Source: Roseovarius halotolerans (GTDB taxonomy: Bacteria > Pseudomonadota > Alphaproteobacteria > Rhodobacterales > Rhodobacteraceae). From it: a stretch of 64,000 nucleotides of DNA. The stretch is from positions 62,001 to 126,000 of the forward strand of contig NZ_FWFU01000001.1 in assembly GCF_900172255.1 (NCBI RefSeq). Direction: 5' to 3'. The translations under genes were made by a program, and so were the position numbers. Of the stretch, positions 42,092 through 50,617 are shown in pieces. Each line of letters begins with the position of its first letter. Within the stretch, counting starts at the first letter, position 1. Under the pieces are notes generated by a model. It was not told the origin of the DNA. It searched no databases and saw nothing but the letters and a program-made list of their open reading frames with translations.

Positions 42092-42105
42092 TTGCGCCGG
42101 ATCAA
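42092..42105. promoter_or_regulatory. FNR-type box upstream of hemN
   Basis: On the minus strand the sequence reads TTGATCCGGCGCAA: a perfect TTGAT left half and a CGCAA right half in FNR spacing. It starts 26 bases before the hemN ATG and just after the end of nnrU. It indicates that hemN has its own oxygen- or NO-responsive promoter. Confidence 0.72.
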
Positions 42106-42111
42106 GTTTTG

Positions 42112-42804
42112 TCAGGGAAATGGTGAAACACCGATAACAGGCGCGTGCAGATGCAGGAGTGCCAGCCACAGGGCCGCCGCTACCGTCACGCGGATCGTCA
42201 TTCGCCGCCCCATCGCCCGCCACCAGCCCCGATTCGCCAGCGGTGCGGGCGACAGGATCGCCGTGCGCTCAAAGAACGCGGGCGCCTGACCGCCAAGCGC
42301 CCGCGCTGCGCGCATGTCAAACAGCGGTATCGCCCCAAGGGCCAGCGCTGCGAATCCCCCGAACAGCGTCAGATGCGCCAGATCGCCGTTCACCACGGCA
42401 TGAGAGGCCGCCCAAAGCCCCAGAGCCACCAGAAGCGGATGGCGCGACAGCGCCGCGAATCCCGGTGCGCCGCCTGTGGCGCTCTTCACGTCGCCGCGCC
42501 CGCCCAGTGTCCAGGGGTTGTTCACGCCCGCGCCGCAAATCACCAGCAGCCCGGCCAGGGGCATCGCGAGGTTGGGCAGCCAGCGCATCCACGGCATCTG
42601 TGTCCACAGCTCGACATAAGGCGCGCGCCCGGCGGCCACGATCACCCAAGCCAGCAGCAAGAGCGACAGCATACCGTAAACCGAGAAATACATCTGCCGC
42701 CCGACCGCACCGATCAGCCGCTCGCGCAGCCCGCCGATGCGCGGCAGGAAATGACTGGCGATGAACAGCCCCATGGCCAGCCCGTATTCGCCCCATCCGC
42801 CCAT
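42112..42804 (-). CDS. nnrU: NnrU family membrane protein
   Basis: A 230-residue polytopic membrane protein with about six spans. MGLFIASHFLPRIGGLRERL near the start and VYGMLSLLLLAWVI are recognisable NnrU features, and a later LSRHPLLVALGLW segment with His-Pro recurs in this family and in isoprenylcysteine methyltransferase-like proteins. NnrU is linked to nitric oxide metabolism in Rhodobacter-type denitrifiers; its biochemical role is unknown. It is the last gene of the norCBQD-nnrTU run. Confidence 0.85.
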   Translation of the reverse strand: MGGWGEYGLAMGLFIASHFLPRIGGLRERLIGAVGRQMYFSVYGMLSLLLLAWVIVAAGRAPYVELWTQMPWMRWLPNLAMPLAGLLVICGAGVNNPWTLGGRGDVKSATGGAPGFAALSRHPLLVALGLWAASHAVVNGDLAHLTLFGGFAALALGAIPLFDMRAARALGGQAPAFFERTAILSPAPLANRGWWRAMGRRMTIRVTVAAALWLALLHLHAPVIGVSPFP

Positions 42805-42808
42805 GCGC

Positions 42809-43033
42809 TCACCTGTCCTCGGCCTGATTCATCAGCTTCACGATATGACAGGCGAACGCCCATGTCGCGGGCAGGCCGATCACCAATCCTCCGGCGGCGG
42901 CCTGCCAGGGCGTCAGCACCGGCCAACCCAGCCAGCTGCCGATCAGCGTGGCAAAGAACAGGTTCACGCCCATCGCCCCCGCGCCGAAAGGGTAGAGGGC
43001 AGCATAGAGGCGCAACGATGGCCGGGATTTCAT
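42809..43033 (-). CDS. nnrT: NnrT-like small membrane protein
   Basis: A 74-residue protein with two hydrophobic spans (about residues 10-35 and 42-62), containing LYAALYPFGAGAMGVNLFFA and SWLGWPVLTP. Position directly before nnrU and after the nor genes matches nnrT of Rhodobacter sphaeroides. It overlaps the preceding small gene by 4 bases and ends 4 bases before the nnrU start. The function is not established. Confidence 0.72.
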   Translation of the reverse strand: MKSRPSLRLYAALYPFGAGAMGVNLFFATLIGSWLGWPVLTPWQAAAGGLVIGLPATWAFACHIVKLMNQAEDR

Positions 43034-43239
43034 CGCCGGTTCACCAGAACCTGCACGATCGCCAGCGCCACCACCAGCATCAGCGAGGCGATGAAATACC
43101 AGGCTTCGGCACTGTCGGTCTGGGGTTGCGGTATCGGCCTCTCGAACGTCGCCGCCGCGATCTGGCCGGACAAGAGCACGACCAGGGTCGCAAGCGGGCC
43201 AAGCCGGGCGAGGCGGGCAGGTGAAAAAACTCTACGCAT
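43030..43239 (-). CDS. 69-residue small membrane protein between norD and nnrT
   Basis: An N-terminal basic segment is followed by one hydrophobic span (about residues 13-30), a Pro/Gln/Asp loop and a second span (about 46-66). It starts one base after the norD stop and overlaps nnrT, so it is translated with the nor operon. It might be a divergent NorF-type protein, which is likewise small and two-spanned, but the sequence does not settle this. No NorE (cytochrome oxidase subunit III-like) gene is seen nearby. Confidence 0.7.
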   Translation of the reverse strand: MRRVFSPARLARLGPLATLVVLLSGQIAAATFERPIPQPQTDSAEAWYFIASLMLVVALAIVQVLVNRR

Positions 43240-43240
43240 G

Positions 43241-45130
43241 TCAGGTCTCCGTTGTCAGGGTCTGATAAATCTCGGGCAAGGCCCGTGGCAGGCGGTCGGG
43301 ATCGGGCAGCAGGGTGAACCCGGCGCGTCCGAAGATGCGCGCGAACCAGTCCTGTCCGTCCGCATCCACGATCACCCCGTGAATCGCCTGTCCCAGCGCG
43401 CGCGCCTCGCGCACCGCCATGCGGCTGTCCTCGATCCCGTGAACGCCCTCGTAATGGTCAAGGTCGTTGGGCTTGCCGTCGGTCAGCACCAATAGCAGGC
43501 GGCGCGTCGCGCCCTCGTCGGCCAATTGTGCCGAGACATGCCGGATCGCCGCGCCGAGTCGCGTGTAATGCCCCGGCCTGAACCCGCCGATCCGTGCGGT
43601 CACGTCGGGCGACATCGGCTCGTCGAACGCCTTGGCGCGCTGGAGGAATACCCGGTCGCGGCGCAGCGACGAAAAGCTCCAGATCGCCAGCCGGTCGCCC
43701 GCCGTGTCGATTCCCGCCGCCAGCGCCGAAAGCGCCTCGCGCGCCGCGCCGATCACGGTGTGATCGCCCAGCGCCGCCTCGGTCGAACGCGAACTGTCCA
43801 GCAGGATCGCCACCGACAGGTCGCGCGCCACCGGGCGTCCCGCCTGCCAGACCCGGTCGCTGCCCTCATGCCCGGCGGCCAGGTCGCTGCGCGATGCGAT
43901 CACCGCATCGAGGTCCAGATCGTCACCATCCAGTTGCCGGGGCAGGATCACCCGGCGCGGATGCAGCGGCGCGAATTGGCGCTTCACACGTTCCACCAAT
44001 CGCGGGTCGGGCCGGTATTGCGCGGCCGGTTTCGCCTCGATCTCGAGGACTCGCGTGTGATCCGGCATGTAATCGCCGCTGCGCCGGTTCCATTCGGGAT
44101 AGGTGAACTTGCCCGCAACCCGCTCGTGCTCGGCATCCTGCGGCGACAGGTCCAGCGACAGGCGCAGGCGCGTCGCGGCGCGTTTGAAATGCTGGCTGAG
44201 CGAGATGTGATCCTGATCCTCGGCGGCCTTCTGGGCGTTGTCCTGATCGTCGTCATCCACCATCCGGTTGATATTGAGGCTCTCGGCCCAGGACATGATC
44301 GATTCGAAACGGTGGACTATAAAACTGTCATTGCGATTGGCCTGGTCGCGCTCCTCGCGCCGCGCTTCCTTGCGCGTCCGCGCGGCGAAGGCCGGTTGGT
44401 TCGCGGCGGGCTCGTCACCATCGGGCGCGGCACCGGCGCCGCTTTCGCGGGTGCGCAGGCGCAGCCAGATCGGCACGGGCGCATAGGTTCGATAACCGCG
44501 CGGGGCAGGGCAGGTCAGGCATTCCTCGGCCGGGCTCAGACCGTTGAGCTGGTCAAGGATCAGCCGCTCGACACCGCGCTCGCAGGCGGGCAATCCGCTG
44601 CGCGCCCGGTTCCCGGCCACATGACGGCACAGCGCCTCATAAGGCGCGCGCAAGCCCGGACAGGCGTCATAGGCGATATCCGCCGCTTCGGCGATGGCGG
44701 CGATCTCGGCCCGGTCGGCGGCCAGCGGATCGTCGTGCCGCGCCGGGATTTCGACACAGGCCGCCAGCGCCGCCAGCCACAGATAGGCCGCGCGGTTCAT
44801 CTCGCGGCTGGGGAAGGCATCCATCACCGGCGGCAGGCGCAGCTTCTCGCCGTCGAAATCCGCCACATGCAGCATCTCGCGCGGCGTGCCGATCCGGCGC
44901 AGCCGGTCGGGCCGGTGATCTGAAGCGGCCGCCGGGGCGGGGACGATCTCTGTCCCCGCCGCGCCGCCAAGCGCGCGGAAAAGCGTGGCCGCACTCGCGC
45001 GGATCTCGGCGAAGGCGATGGCTCGGTCCTCATCTCCCTCACCATCGCCGCGCGCGCGCCGGGTCGCCATGTCATGCCAGAGGTTGCCGACGGTTTCCTC
45101 CGGCTCCATCAGGTCAAGCAGATGGATCAT
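43241..45130 (-). CDS. norD: NorD, nitric oxide reductase activation protein
   Basis: A 629-residue cytoplasmic protein with a C-terminal von Willebrand A domain: SVAILLDSSRSTEAA (near residues 435-450) is the metal-ion-dependent adhesion site DxSxS, and LLLVLTDGKPNDLDHYEG holds the later Thr/Asp ligands. The central part is acidic (DDDDQDNAQKAAEDQD). NorD works with the NorQ ATPase to insert or activate the iron centre of NorB. The start at 45130 lies 4 bases after norQ; a longer reading would run into norQ. Confidence 0.92.
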   Translation of the reverse strand: MIHLLDLMEPEETVGNLWHDMATRRARGDGEGDEDRAIAFAEIRASAATLFRALGGAAGTEIVPAPAAASDHRPDRLRRIGTPREMLHVADFDGEKLRLPPVMDAFPSREMNRAAYLWLAALAACVEIPARHDDPLAADRAEIAAIAEAADIAYDACPGLRAPYEALCRHVAGNRARSGLPACERGVERLILDQLNGLSPAEECLTCPAPRGYRTYAPVPIWLRLRTRESGAGAAPDGDEPAANQPAFAARTRKEARREERDQANRNDSFIVHRFESIMSWAESLNINRMVDDDDQDNAQKAAEDQDHISLSQHFKRAATRLRLSLDLSPQDAEHERVAGKFTYPEWNRRSGDYMPDHTRVLEIEAKPAAQYRPDPRLVERVKRQFAPLHPRRVILPRQLDGDDLDLDAVIASRSDLAAGHEGSDRVWQAGRPVARDLSVAILLDSSRSTEAALGDHTVIGAAREALSALAAGIDTAGDRLAIWSFSSLRRDRVFLQRAKAFDEPMSPDVTARIGGFRPGHYTRLGAAIRHVSAQLADEGATRRLLLVLTDGKPNDLDHYEGVHGIEDSRMAVREARALGQAIHGVIVDADGQDWFARIFGRAGFTLLPDPDRLPRALPEIYQTLTTET

Positions 45131-45134
45131 GCCG

Positions 45135-45929
45135 TCACCCGTATACGCTGGCCGCAAGATCGCGCAGCGCCTGCTGCACGTCCGGCTCGTCGCTCAGGGG
45201 CTCGATGATCGCCGCTTCGATGGCGCGATCGACCTTGGTGCCGCGCGCGATCATCGTCGCCGCATAGATCAGCAGCCGGGTCGAGATACCTTCCTCCAGG
45301 TCCATGCCCGACAGCCTGCGGATATGCCCCGCCAGCCGCACCAGCGCGGCGCTGCGCGCCTCGTCCAGCCCGCTTTCGCGCGCCACGACGGCGGTTTCCA
45401 CACCCGGTTGCGGGAAATCGAAGCCGATCGACAGGAACCGCTGCCGCGTCGAGGGCTTCAGCTTCTTGAGGATGTTCTGGTAGCCGGGGTTGTAGCTGGC
45501 CACCAGCATGAAGCCCTTGGGCGCCACCAGCTCCTCGCCGGTGCGGTCCATCATCAGCCGCCGCCGGTCATCGGTCAGCGGGTGCAGCACGACGGTCACG
45601 TCCTTGCGCGCCTCCACCACCTCGTCGAGGTAACAGATACCGCCCTCGCGCACCGCCCGCGTCAGCGGCCCGTCGACCCACACGGTCTCGCCACCCTTCA
45701 GCAGGTAGCGCCCGATCAGGTCCGCCGCCGACAGGTCGTCATGGCAGGCCACTGTATGGAGCGGCAGGCCCAGCTTTGCGGCCATATGCTCGACAAAGCG
45801 GGTTTTGCCGCAGCCGGTCGGCCCCTTCAGAAGAAGGGGCAAACCGTTTTCATGCGCGGTGCGGAAGAGATCGCATTCATCCGCGACGGGCCGGTAGAAG
45901 GGCAGGTCGGGTTTGGTCATGATGGTCAT
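45135..45929 (-). CDS. norQ: NorQ, AAA+ ATPase for nitric oxide reductase maturation
   Basis: A 264-residue MoxR-type ATPase. Walker A is LKGPTGCGKTRF (about residues 34-45), Walker B is GGICYLDEVVEAR (about 96-108), and sensor-type ASYNPGY follows near 145-152. It starts at ATG 45929 with GGGAG upstream and lies between norB and norD, its usual place. It is thought to act on NorD and NorB to load the non-heme iron. Confidence 0.94.
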   Translation of the reverse strand: MTIMTKPDLPFYRPVADECDLFRTAHENGLPLLLKGPTGCGKTRFVEHMAAKLGLPLHTVACHDDLSAADLIGRYLLKGGETVWVDGPLTRAVREGGICYLDEVVEARKDVTVVLHPLTDDRRRLMMDRTGEELVAPKGFMLVASYNPGYQNILKKLKPSTRQRFLSIGFDFPQPGVETAVVARESGLDEARSAALVRLAGHIRRLSGMDLEEGISTRLLIYAATMIARGTKVDRAIEAAIIEPLSDEPDVQQALRDLAASVYG

Positions 45930-45932
45930 GGC

Positions 45933-47276
45933 TTATTCTCCCGGAACGGTCATCGGGCCGGGCTGGACGACCTCGCGGCGCACAACCAGCATGGCGTAGA
46001 TGAACAGCAGCGCACCCAGCACGACCGCCACACCCGAGCCGAAACGCATCAGGTAGAACAGGCCCAGCTGATCCTGCACATCCATGTAATAGTCCCCCAC
46101 GATCCGCTGCATGTGGGTCTGGATCGTGCCGGCGAAGGTCAGCGTGAAGGTCATGAACGCCATCCCACCCGTCATCAGCCAGAACGAGGCCATGTTGAGC
46201 ACCTGGTTATACGGCGCGCGCCCGCGCAGCTGCGGCATCGCATAGGTGAACATCGCCAGGTTCAGCGCCACATAGGCCCCGTAGAAGGAAAGGTGCCCGT
46301 GCGCGGCGGTGATCTGCGTGCCGTGGGTATAGAAATTGACCCCGTGCAGCGTGTGCAGGAAACCCCAGACACCCGCCCCGAAGAACGCCACCGTCGACGC
46401 GCCCAGCGACCACAGAAGCGCGGCCTTGTTTGGGTGGTTCTTGCGCCCCTTCCAGACCATCAGGAAAGCAAAGGACATCATCGCGAAGAACGGGATCACC
46501 TCGAAGGTCGAGAAGATCGACCCGACCCACTGCCAGTAGCCCGGCGTGCCGATCCAGTAGAAATGGTGCCCGGTCCCGAGGATGCCGGAAAACAGCGCGG
46601 TGGCGACGATGACGTAAAGCCATTTCTCGATCACCTCGCGGTCCACACCGGTCAGCTTCAGCATCAGGAAGCCCAGGATCGCGGCCATCACCAGCTCCCA
46701 GGTCGCCTCGACCCAGAGATGCACGACCATCCACCAGTACATCTTGTCCAAGGACAGGTTGTCGGGGTTGATGAAGGCGAACACCCAGAGCAGGCACAAC
46801 AGCCACAGCCCCATCAGCAGGATATTGGTGATCGCCGTCTTGCGCCCGGCCAGCACCGTGAGCGAGATGTTCACAAGGAAGATCACCGCCGCCACCAGGA
46901 TGCCGAACTTGACCCAGAGCGGCTGTTCCAGGAATTCGCGCCCGCCGTGAATGCCGACGAGGTAGGAACCGACCGCCCCAAGCGTGCCGACCACCAGGAT
47001 CGCCAGCTGGATATAGGCCAGCTTGACCGAAAAGATCTCGCGCTCGGATTCCTCGGGCACGAGGTAATAGGCCGCGCCGAAGAAGCCCAGCAGCAGCCAG
47101 ACGATCAGCGCATTGGTGTGGATCATGCGGATGATGTTGAAGGGCAGAAGCTCCGACAGCGTATTGGGCGCCACATAGATCCAGCCGGCCAGAAGCCCGC
47201 CCATGACCTGAATGGCAAACAGGCCCATGGCCACGAGGAAGTAGGCGTAGGCCACCTTTTGGGATTGGTATTTCAT
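45933..47276 (-). CDS. norB: Nitric oxide reductase subunit B
   Basis: A 447-residue integral membrane protein of the heme-copper oxidase superfamily with twelve expected spans. The heme and iron ligands are visible: IRMIHTNALIVW (low-spin heme His near 53), MVVHLWVEATWE (Fe_B His and the Glu conserved in NorB near 185-195), GTGHHFYWIG (two Fe_B His near 240) and the late HGHLSFYG segment (heme ligands). It reduces NO to N2O using electrons from NorC. It starts after GAGGAGAG, 12 bases beyond norC. Confidence 0.96.
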   Translation of the reverse strand: MKYQSQKVAYAYFLVAMGLFAIQVMGGLLAGWIYVAPNTLSELLPFNIIRMIHTNALIVWLLLGFFGAAYYLVPEESEREIFSVKLAYIQLAILVVGTLGAVGSYLVGIHGGREFLEQPLWVKFGILVAAVIFLVNISLTVLAGRKTAITNILLMGLWLLCLLWVFAFINPDNLSLDKMYWWMVVHLWVEATWELVMAAILGFLMLKLTGVDREVIEKWLYVIVATALFSGILGTGHHFYWIGTPGYWQWVGSIFSTFEVIPFFAMMSFAFLMVWKGRKNHPNKAALLWSLGASTVAFFGAGVWGFLHTLHGVNFYTHGTQITAAHGHLSFYGAYVALNLAMFTYAMPQLRGRAPYNQVLNMASFWLMTGGMAFMTFTLTFAGTIQTHMQRIVGDYYMDVQDQLGLFYLMRFGSGVAVVLGALLFIYAMLVVRREVVQPGPMTVPGE

Positions 47277-47288
47277 CTTGTTCTCTCC

Positions 47289-47741
47289 TCAGCCGGCGTC
47301 GTTGGGCGGCCAGTTCTGGGTGTCGGTCTGATCGGCCCAGCGAAGGAATTCGGACAGCGCCCGCATTTCCTCCTCGGTGATCTCGAAATGCGGCATCTGG
47401 CGGCGGCCCTCGATTCCCGAAGGCTGCGCCTGCATCCATCCGTTCAGGATTTCATAGGCCATCTCGGGGTCGTCCTGCGCGCCCCAGCGGGTCATCACGT
47501 TGCCCAGCTCCGGGGCGAAATAGGCGCCCTCGCCATGCAGCGTGTGACAGTTGATGCAGGAATGGCGTTCCCAGACATGCTTGCCGAGGACAACCTCATC
47601 GCTCAGTTCCATGCCCGCGGTCGAGCTCTGCGTGATGTGACGGTGACTCTGCGCCGTCAGGGCCACGAACACGACAACGAAGAAAATAGATCCCCCGTAG
47701 AACACGTTCCTGGCCCGCGATTTCGTAAGTAGTTCTGACAT
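47289..47741 (-). CDS. norC: Nitric oxide reductase cytochrome c subunit
   Basis: A 150-residue membrane-anchored cytochrome c. A hydrophobic anchor spans residues 14-30, the heme-binding CINCH lies at residues 62-66, and the axial Met is in QMPHFEIT. The ATG at 47741 is chosen with AGGA upstream. A frame extending to 47816 begins inside an FNR/NNR box and is rejected. As first gene of norCBQD it takes electrons from periplasmic carriers such as the pseudoazurin encoded 1.2 kb away. Confidence 0.95.
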   Translation of the reverse strand: MSELLTKSRARNVFYGGSIFFVVVFVALTAQSHRHITQSSTAGMELSDEVVLGKHVWERHSCINCHTLHGEGAYFAPELGNVMTRWGAQDDPEMAYEILNGWMQAQPSGIEGRRQMPHFEITEEEMRALSEFLRWADQTDTQNWPPNDAG

Positions 47742-47802
47742 TTCGCGGTCCTGACATTCGTTTTGAATGCACTCTGGATAGCCGCCGCCGCGACGCCGCT
47801 TG

Positions 47803-47816
47803 TTGCGCAATCGCAA
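47803..47816. promoter_or_regulatory. FNR/NNR-type box between norC and the DUF1858 gene
   Basis: TTGCGCAATCGCAA is nearly symmetrical (TTGCG-N4-CGCAA). It lies 62 bases before the norC ATG on the minus strand and 52 bases before the DUF1858 ATG on the plus strand, so it could serve both divergent genes. Confidence 0.78.
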
Positions 47817-47867
47817 AGAAGGCGACGAAACGCGCGCCCAGAATGGTCGGGCCGACTGGAGAGAGAC

Positions 47868-48083
47868 ATGAAACGCCGCGACTTCGACAATCCCGACCTG
47901 CCGCTATCGGAGCTCTTCGCCCAATGGCCCGAGCTGATGCGGGTGTTCATCGAACAACGCATGCTCTGCCCCGGCTGCCCGATCGCGCCATTCCACGCGA
48001 TCACCGATGCCTGTATCGAATACGATCTCGATGAGGATGATTTCCGCGACGCCCTGCTGGCCGACAAGGCCGCGCCGTCCTAG
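47868..48083 (+). CDS. DUF1858 domain protein
   Basis: A 71-residue protein starting at ATG 47868 after GGAGAGAG. The domain is recognised by LPLSELFAQWPELMRVFIEQ and a CPGC motif at about residues 34-37 (LCPGCPIAPFHAI). DUF1858 proteins often occur with nitric oxide and nitrite stress genes and may bind a metal or heme through the Cys and His. It is divergent from norC with an FNR/NNR box between them, so induction under denitrifying conditions is likely. Confidence 0.85.
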   Translation: MKRRDFDNPDLPLSELFAQWPELMRVFIEQRMLCPGCPIAPFHAITDACIEYDLDEDDFRDALLADKAAPS

Positions 48084-48094
48084 CACGCCGTCCG

Positions 48095-48838
48095 CTAAAC
48101 GTCGCTCAGCAGCACCAGCCGGTGAGGGTCGGTCACGACCACATGCTTGCGGGTCGAGCGCACGATCCCGCTTTTCTCCCAGGCCGACAGCAGGCGGCTC
48201 ACCGTATGCAGGGTCGTGCCGGTCATGTCCGAGATGTTCTGCCGCGTCACCGGAAAGGCGATCTCGATTCCCTCGCCGGTCTTGCGCCCGCTCTGATTGA
48301 CCAGCCGCAGCACCGCCGAGGCCACCCGCTTTTCCACCGCCTGCGTCGCCATTTCGGTCAGGGTCTCCTGGATCTGCCCCAGCCGCGTGCCCAGCGTCTT
48401 GTAGCTTTCGGTCGCGAAACCCTCATAGGAGGCGGTGAAGTCCGCCCAGAGCCGCACCGGCCACGAAAGCGCGATCGATTCCGCCGCCGCGATCGCGCTG
48501 GCCGGGTAGGTGTCGCGCTGAAGCGCGGGCGCGATCCCGAACAACTGCCCCGGCGCGATATGCAGCACGATGATCTGGTCGCCCCCCGGCGTCGTGCGCA
48601 CCACACGCAGATAGCCATCCAGCAGCAGGTAGAACCGCTCGGCGTCATGCCCCTCCCGAAAGATCGTCGTGCCCTCGTCGTATCGCCGCGAGGTCGCGTG
48701 ATCCAATATCTCGCGAATCTGCTCCCGGTTCAGGCGGGAGAAGGGCGGCAGGCCGGTCAGCAGGCTTTCGTCGAGTTTTGCCACGAATGTTTCGGAAGTT
48801 TGTGAAAGAGCAATGTTCGCCCCGGGTTCATACACCAT
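48095..48838 (-). CDS. Crp/Fnr family regulator, Dnr/NnrR-like
   Basis: About 230-247 residues. An N-terminal cyclic-nucleotide-binding-like fold (EGTTIFREGHDAERFYLLLD) precedes a C-terminal winged helix with the recognition helix FPVTRQNISDMTGTTLHTVS. No Fe-S Cys quartet like that of FNR is present, so it is more likely an NO-sensing DNR/NnrR type. It probably reads the TTG-N8-CAA boxes in this region. The start is uncertain: ATG 48838 has no ribosome-binding site and would place a box inside the gene; GTG 48784 is the alternative. Confidence 0.85.
   Translation of the reverse strand: MVYEPGANIALSQTSETFVAKLDESLLTGLPPFSRLNREQIREILDHATSRRYDEGTTIFREGHDAERFYLLLDGYLRVVRTTPGGDQIIVLHIAPGQLFGIAPALQRDTYPASAIAAAESIALSWPVRLWADFTASYEGFATESYKTLGTRLGQIQETLTEMATQAVEKRVASAVLRLVNQSGRKTGEGIEIAFPVTRQNISDMTGTTLHTVSRLLSAWEKSGIVRSTRKHVVVTDPHRLVLLSDV
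48800..48813. promoter_or_regulatory. FNR/NNR-type box upstream of pseudoazurin
   Basis: TTGTGAAAGAGCAA has the TTG-N8-CAA pattern. Its centre is about 91 bases before the pseudoazurin ATG, giving a leader of about 50 bases if the box sits at -41. It overlaps the 5' end of the divergent regulator gene if the longest start of that gene is used. Confidence 0.6.
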
Positions 48839-48897
48839 AACCGATGCCAGCGAAACAACCGGACGACACGAACCGGACAGGACGAAAGGAATCTCCG

Positions 48898-49326
48898 ATG
48901 ATGAAACCGCTGATACTGACCGCCGCGCTGGCTCTTCTGGGCACGGCCGCCACCGCCGAAACCCATGATGTGCAGATGCTCAACCGCGGCGCCGAAGGTG
49001 CGATGGTGTTTGAACCCGCCTACGTCAATGCCGCCCCCGGCGACGTGATCCGCTTCCTGCCCACCGACAAGGGCCACAACGTCGAAAGCATCAAAGGCAT
49101 GCTTCCCGAGGGGGTCGAGAGCTTCAAGACCAAGTTCAACCAGGAGTTTGAACTGACCGTCGATGAACAAGGCGTCTACGGCATCAAATGCACGCCCCAT
49201 TACGCGATGGGCATGGTCGCCGTGATCCAGGTGGGCGAGGCCGTCAATCTCGATACGGCCAGCGCCGTCATCCACAAGGGCAAGGCCAAGTCGCGCATGG
49301 CCGATCTCGTTGCGCAGGTCCGTTGA
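48898..49326 (+). CDS. Pseudoazurin (blue copper electron carrier)
   Basis: A 142-residue periplasmic cupredoxin. A signal peptide ends near residue 20 (Ala-Thr-Ala). Type 1 copper ligands are the His in DKGHNVE and the Cys, His and Met in [11 protein letters not shown]. The ATG at 48898 has AAAGGA 7 bases upstream. It donates electrons to copper nitrite reductase and possibly to NorC. It is followed by nnrS after a hairpin and preceded by an FNR/NNR-type box, so it belongs to the denitrification regulon. Confidence 0.93.
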   Translation: MMKPLILTAALALLGTAATAETHDVQMLNRGAEGAMVFEPAYVNAAPGDVIRFLPTDKGHNVESIKGMLPEGVESFKTKFNQEFELTVDEQGVYGIKCTPHYAMGMVAVIQVGEAVNLDTASAVIHKGKAKSRMADLVAQVR

Positions 49327-49354
49327 GGCAGCGTCCCGCATCGTCTGACCTGCC

Positions 49355-49379
49355 GGGGCGTCGCCATGGGCGGCGCCCC
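49355..49379 (+). terminator. Hairpin between pseudoazurin and nnrS
   Basis: GGGGCGTCGCC pairs with GGCGGCGCCCC (one T-G pair) around a short loop, followed by CCCGTTTTCC. Partial termination is likely, giving more pseudoazurin than NnrS. Confidence 0.6.
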
Positions 49380-49408
49380 CCGTTTTCCTCATTCCCGGAG
49401 GTGCGCCG

Positions 49409-50617
49409 ATGACACCGCGCAACCCGTTCAACGGACCGACGCTGTTTTCCTACGGCTTCAGGCCGTTCTTTCTTGGCGCCACGCTGTTCGCGCTTGGCGT
49501 CGTGCCGGTCTGGCTCTTCATCTGGCGCCGAGAACTGACGCTCCACAGCCCGTTCGCGCCGGTGGACTGGCATATTCATGAAATGATCTTCGGCTACGGC
49601 GCGGCGGTGGTTGCCGGGTTCCTGTTCACGGCCGTGCCGAACTGGACCGGGCGGATGCCGACGCGCGGCTGGCCGCTCGCCACCCTCGCGGCGATCTGGC
49701 TGGCAGGGCGTGTCGTGCTGGCCGGGGGCGCTGCCCTGGGTTCGCCCGCGGTGCTGCTGATCGACCAGGCATTCCTTCTGGCGGTCGTGGCGATGGTCTC
49801 GGGCGAGATCATGGCCGGAAAGAACTGGCGAAATCTCAAGGTTCTCGTGCCCGTGACCCTGCTCTGGGCCGCGAATATCCTCTATCACGCCGAGGTCATG
49901 ACCGCCGGGACCGCCGATCTGGGGCGGCGGCTGGGTCTGGCGCTGCTGGTCTTCCTGATCATGCTGATCGGCGGGCGCATCCTGCCCAGCTTCACCCGCA
50001 ACTGGCTTGCACAGCACGGGGCCGCGCGCCTCCCGGTGCCGTTCAACCGTTTCGATGCGGTCTGCCTTGTCACGGGTGTGCTTGCCCTGCTGACCTGGAT
50101 CTTCGCGCCCTTCACCCTCGCTGCGGCGGCGCTGGGCGTTCTGGCGGCGCTCCTGCATGTGGCGCGACTTGCGCGCTGGCGCGGGCATGCCACATGGCGC
50201 TCGCCGCTTCTTCTGATGCTGCATGTGGCCTATCTCGGCATCCCGGCCGGTTTCATCGCCGTCAGCGCCACGGCTCTCGGGCTGGCCGCGATGGCGGCAC
50301 CGGCGCATCTGTTCGGGATCGGCGCGGTCGGGGGGATGACCGTCGCGGTGATGATGCGCGCCACGATGGGCCATACCGGGCGCGAGATGGTGGCGGGGCG
50401 CGGCCTCACGGTCGCTTTCGTGCTTCTGCCTCTGGCGGCCCTGGCGCGCCTTGCCGGGGATGCACTCAACCTTGGCGGGCTTGACGGCATCGCCCTTTCG
50501 GCGCTGCTCTGGACGACATCGTTCGCGCTGCTGGCATGGCGGCTCGTGCCCTGGCTCTCACGCCCGCGCGTTGCGCGGCGCGCACCCTCTCAGGCCAGTC
50601 CGCGCCCTGCCTCATGA
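49409..50617 (+). CDS. nnrS: NnrS family heme-copper membrane protein
   Basis: A 402-residue protein with about twelve spans. LFSYGFRPFFLGATLFALG at the start, VDWHIHEMIFGYGAAVVAGF (about residues 50-70) with conserved His residues, and MMRATMGHTGREMVAG (about 310-325) are NnrS signatures. NnrS lowers nitric oxide toxicity in denitrifiers and contains heme and copper in Rhodobacter. The ATG at 49409 follows CCCGGAGG. Its 3' end overlaps the convergent matB end by 6 bases. Confidence 0.93.
   Translation: MTPRNPFNGPTLFSYGFRPFFLGATLFALGVVPVWLFIWRRELTLHSPFAPVDWHIHEMIFGYGAAVVAGFLFTAVPNWTGRMPTRGWPLATLAAIWLAGRVVLAGGAALGSPAVLLIDQAFLLAVVAMVSGEIMAGKNWRNLKVLVPVTLLWAANILYHAEVMTAGTADLGRRLGLALLVFLIMLIGGRILPSFTRNWLAQHGAARLPVPFNRFDAVCLVTGVLALLTWIFAPFTLAAAALGVLAALLHVARLARWRGHATWRSPLLLMLHVAYLGIPAGFIAVSATALGLAAMAAPAHLFGIGAVGGMTVAVMMRATMGHTGREMVAGRGLTVAFVLLPLAALARLAGDALNLGGLDGIALSALLWTTSFALLAWRLVPWLSRPRVARRAPSQASPRPAS

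Noticed and set aside
44985..47732. A very long open frame (915 codons) on the plus strand opposite norD, norQ and norB.
   Set aside because: It is an antisense shadow of high-GC genes: composition is His/Arg/Gln-rich without domains, and the minus-strand genes have full catalytic motifs and ribosome-binding sites.
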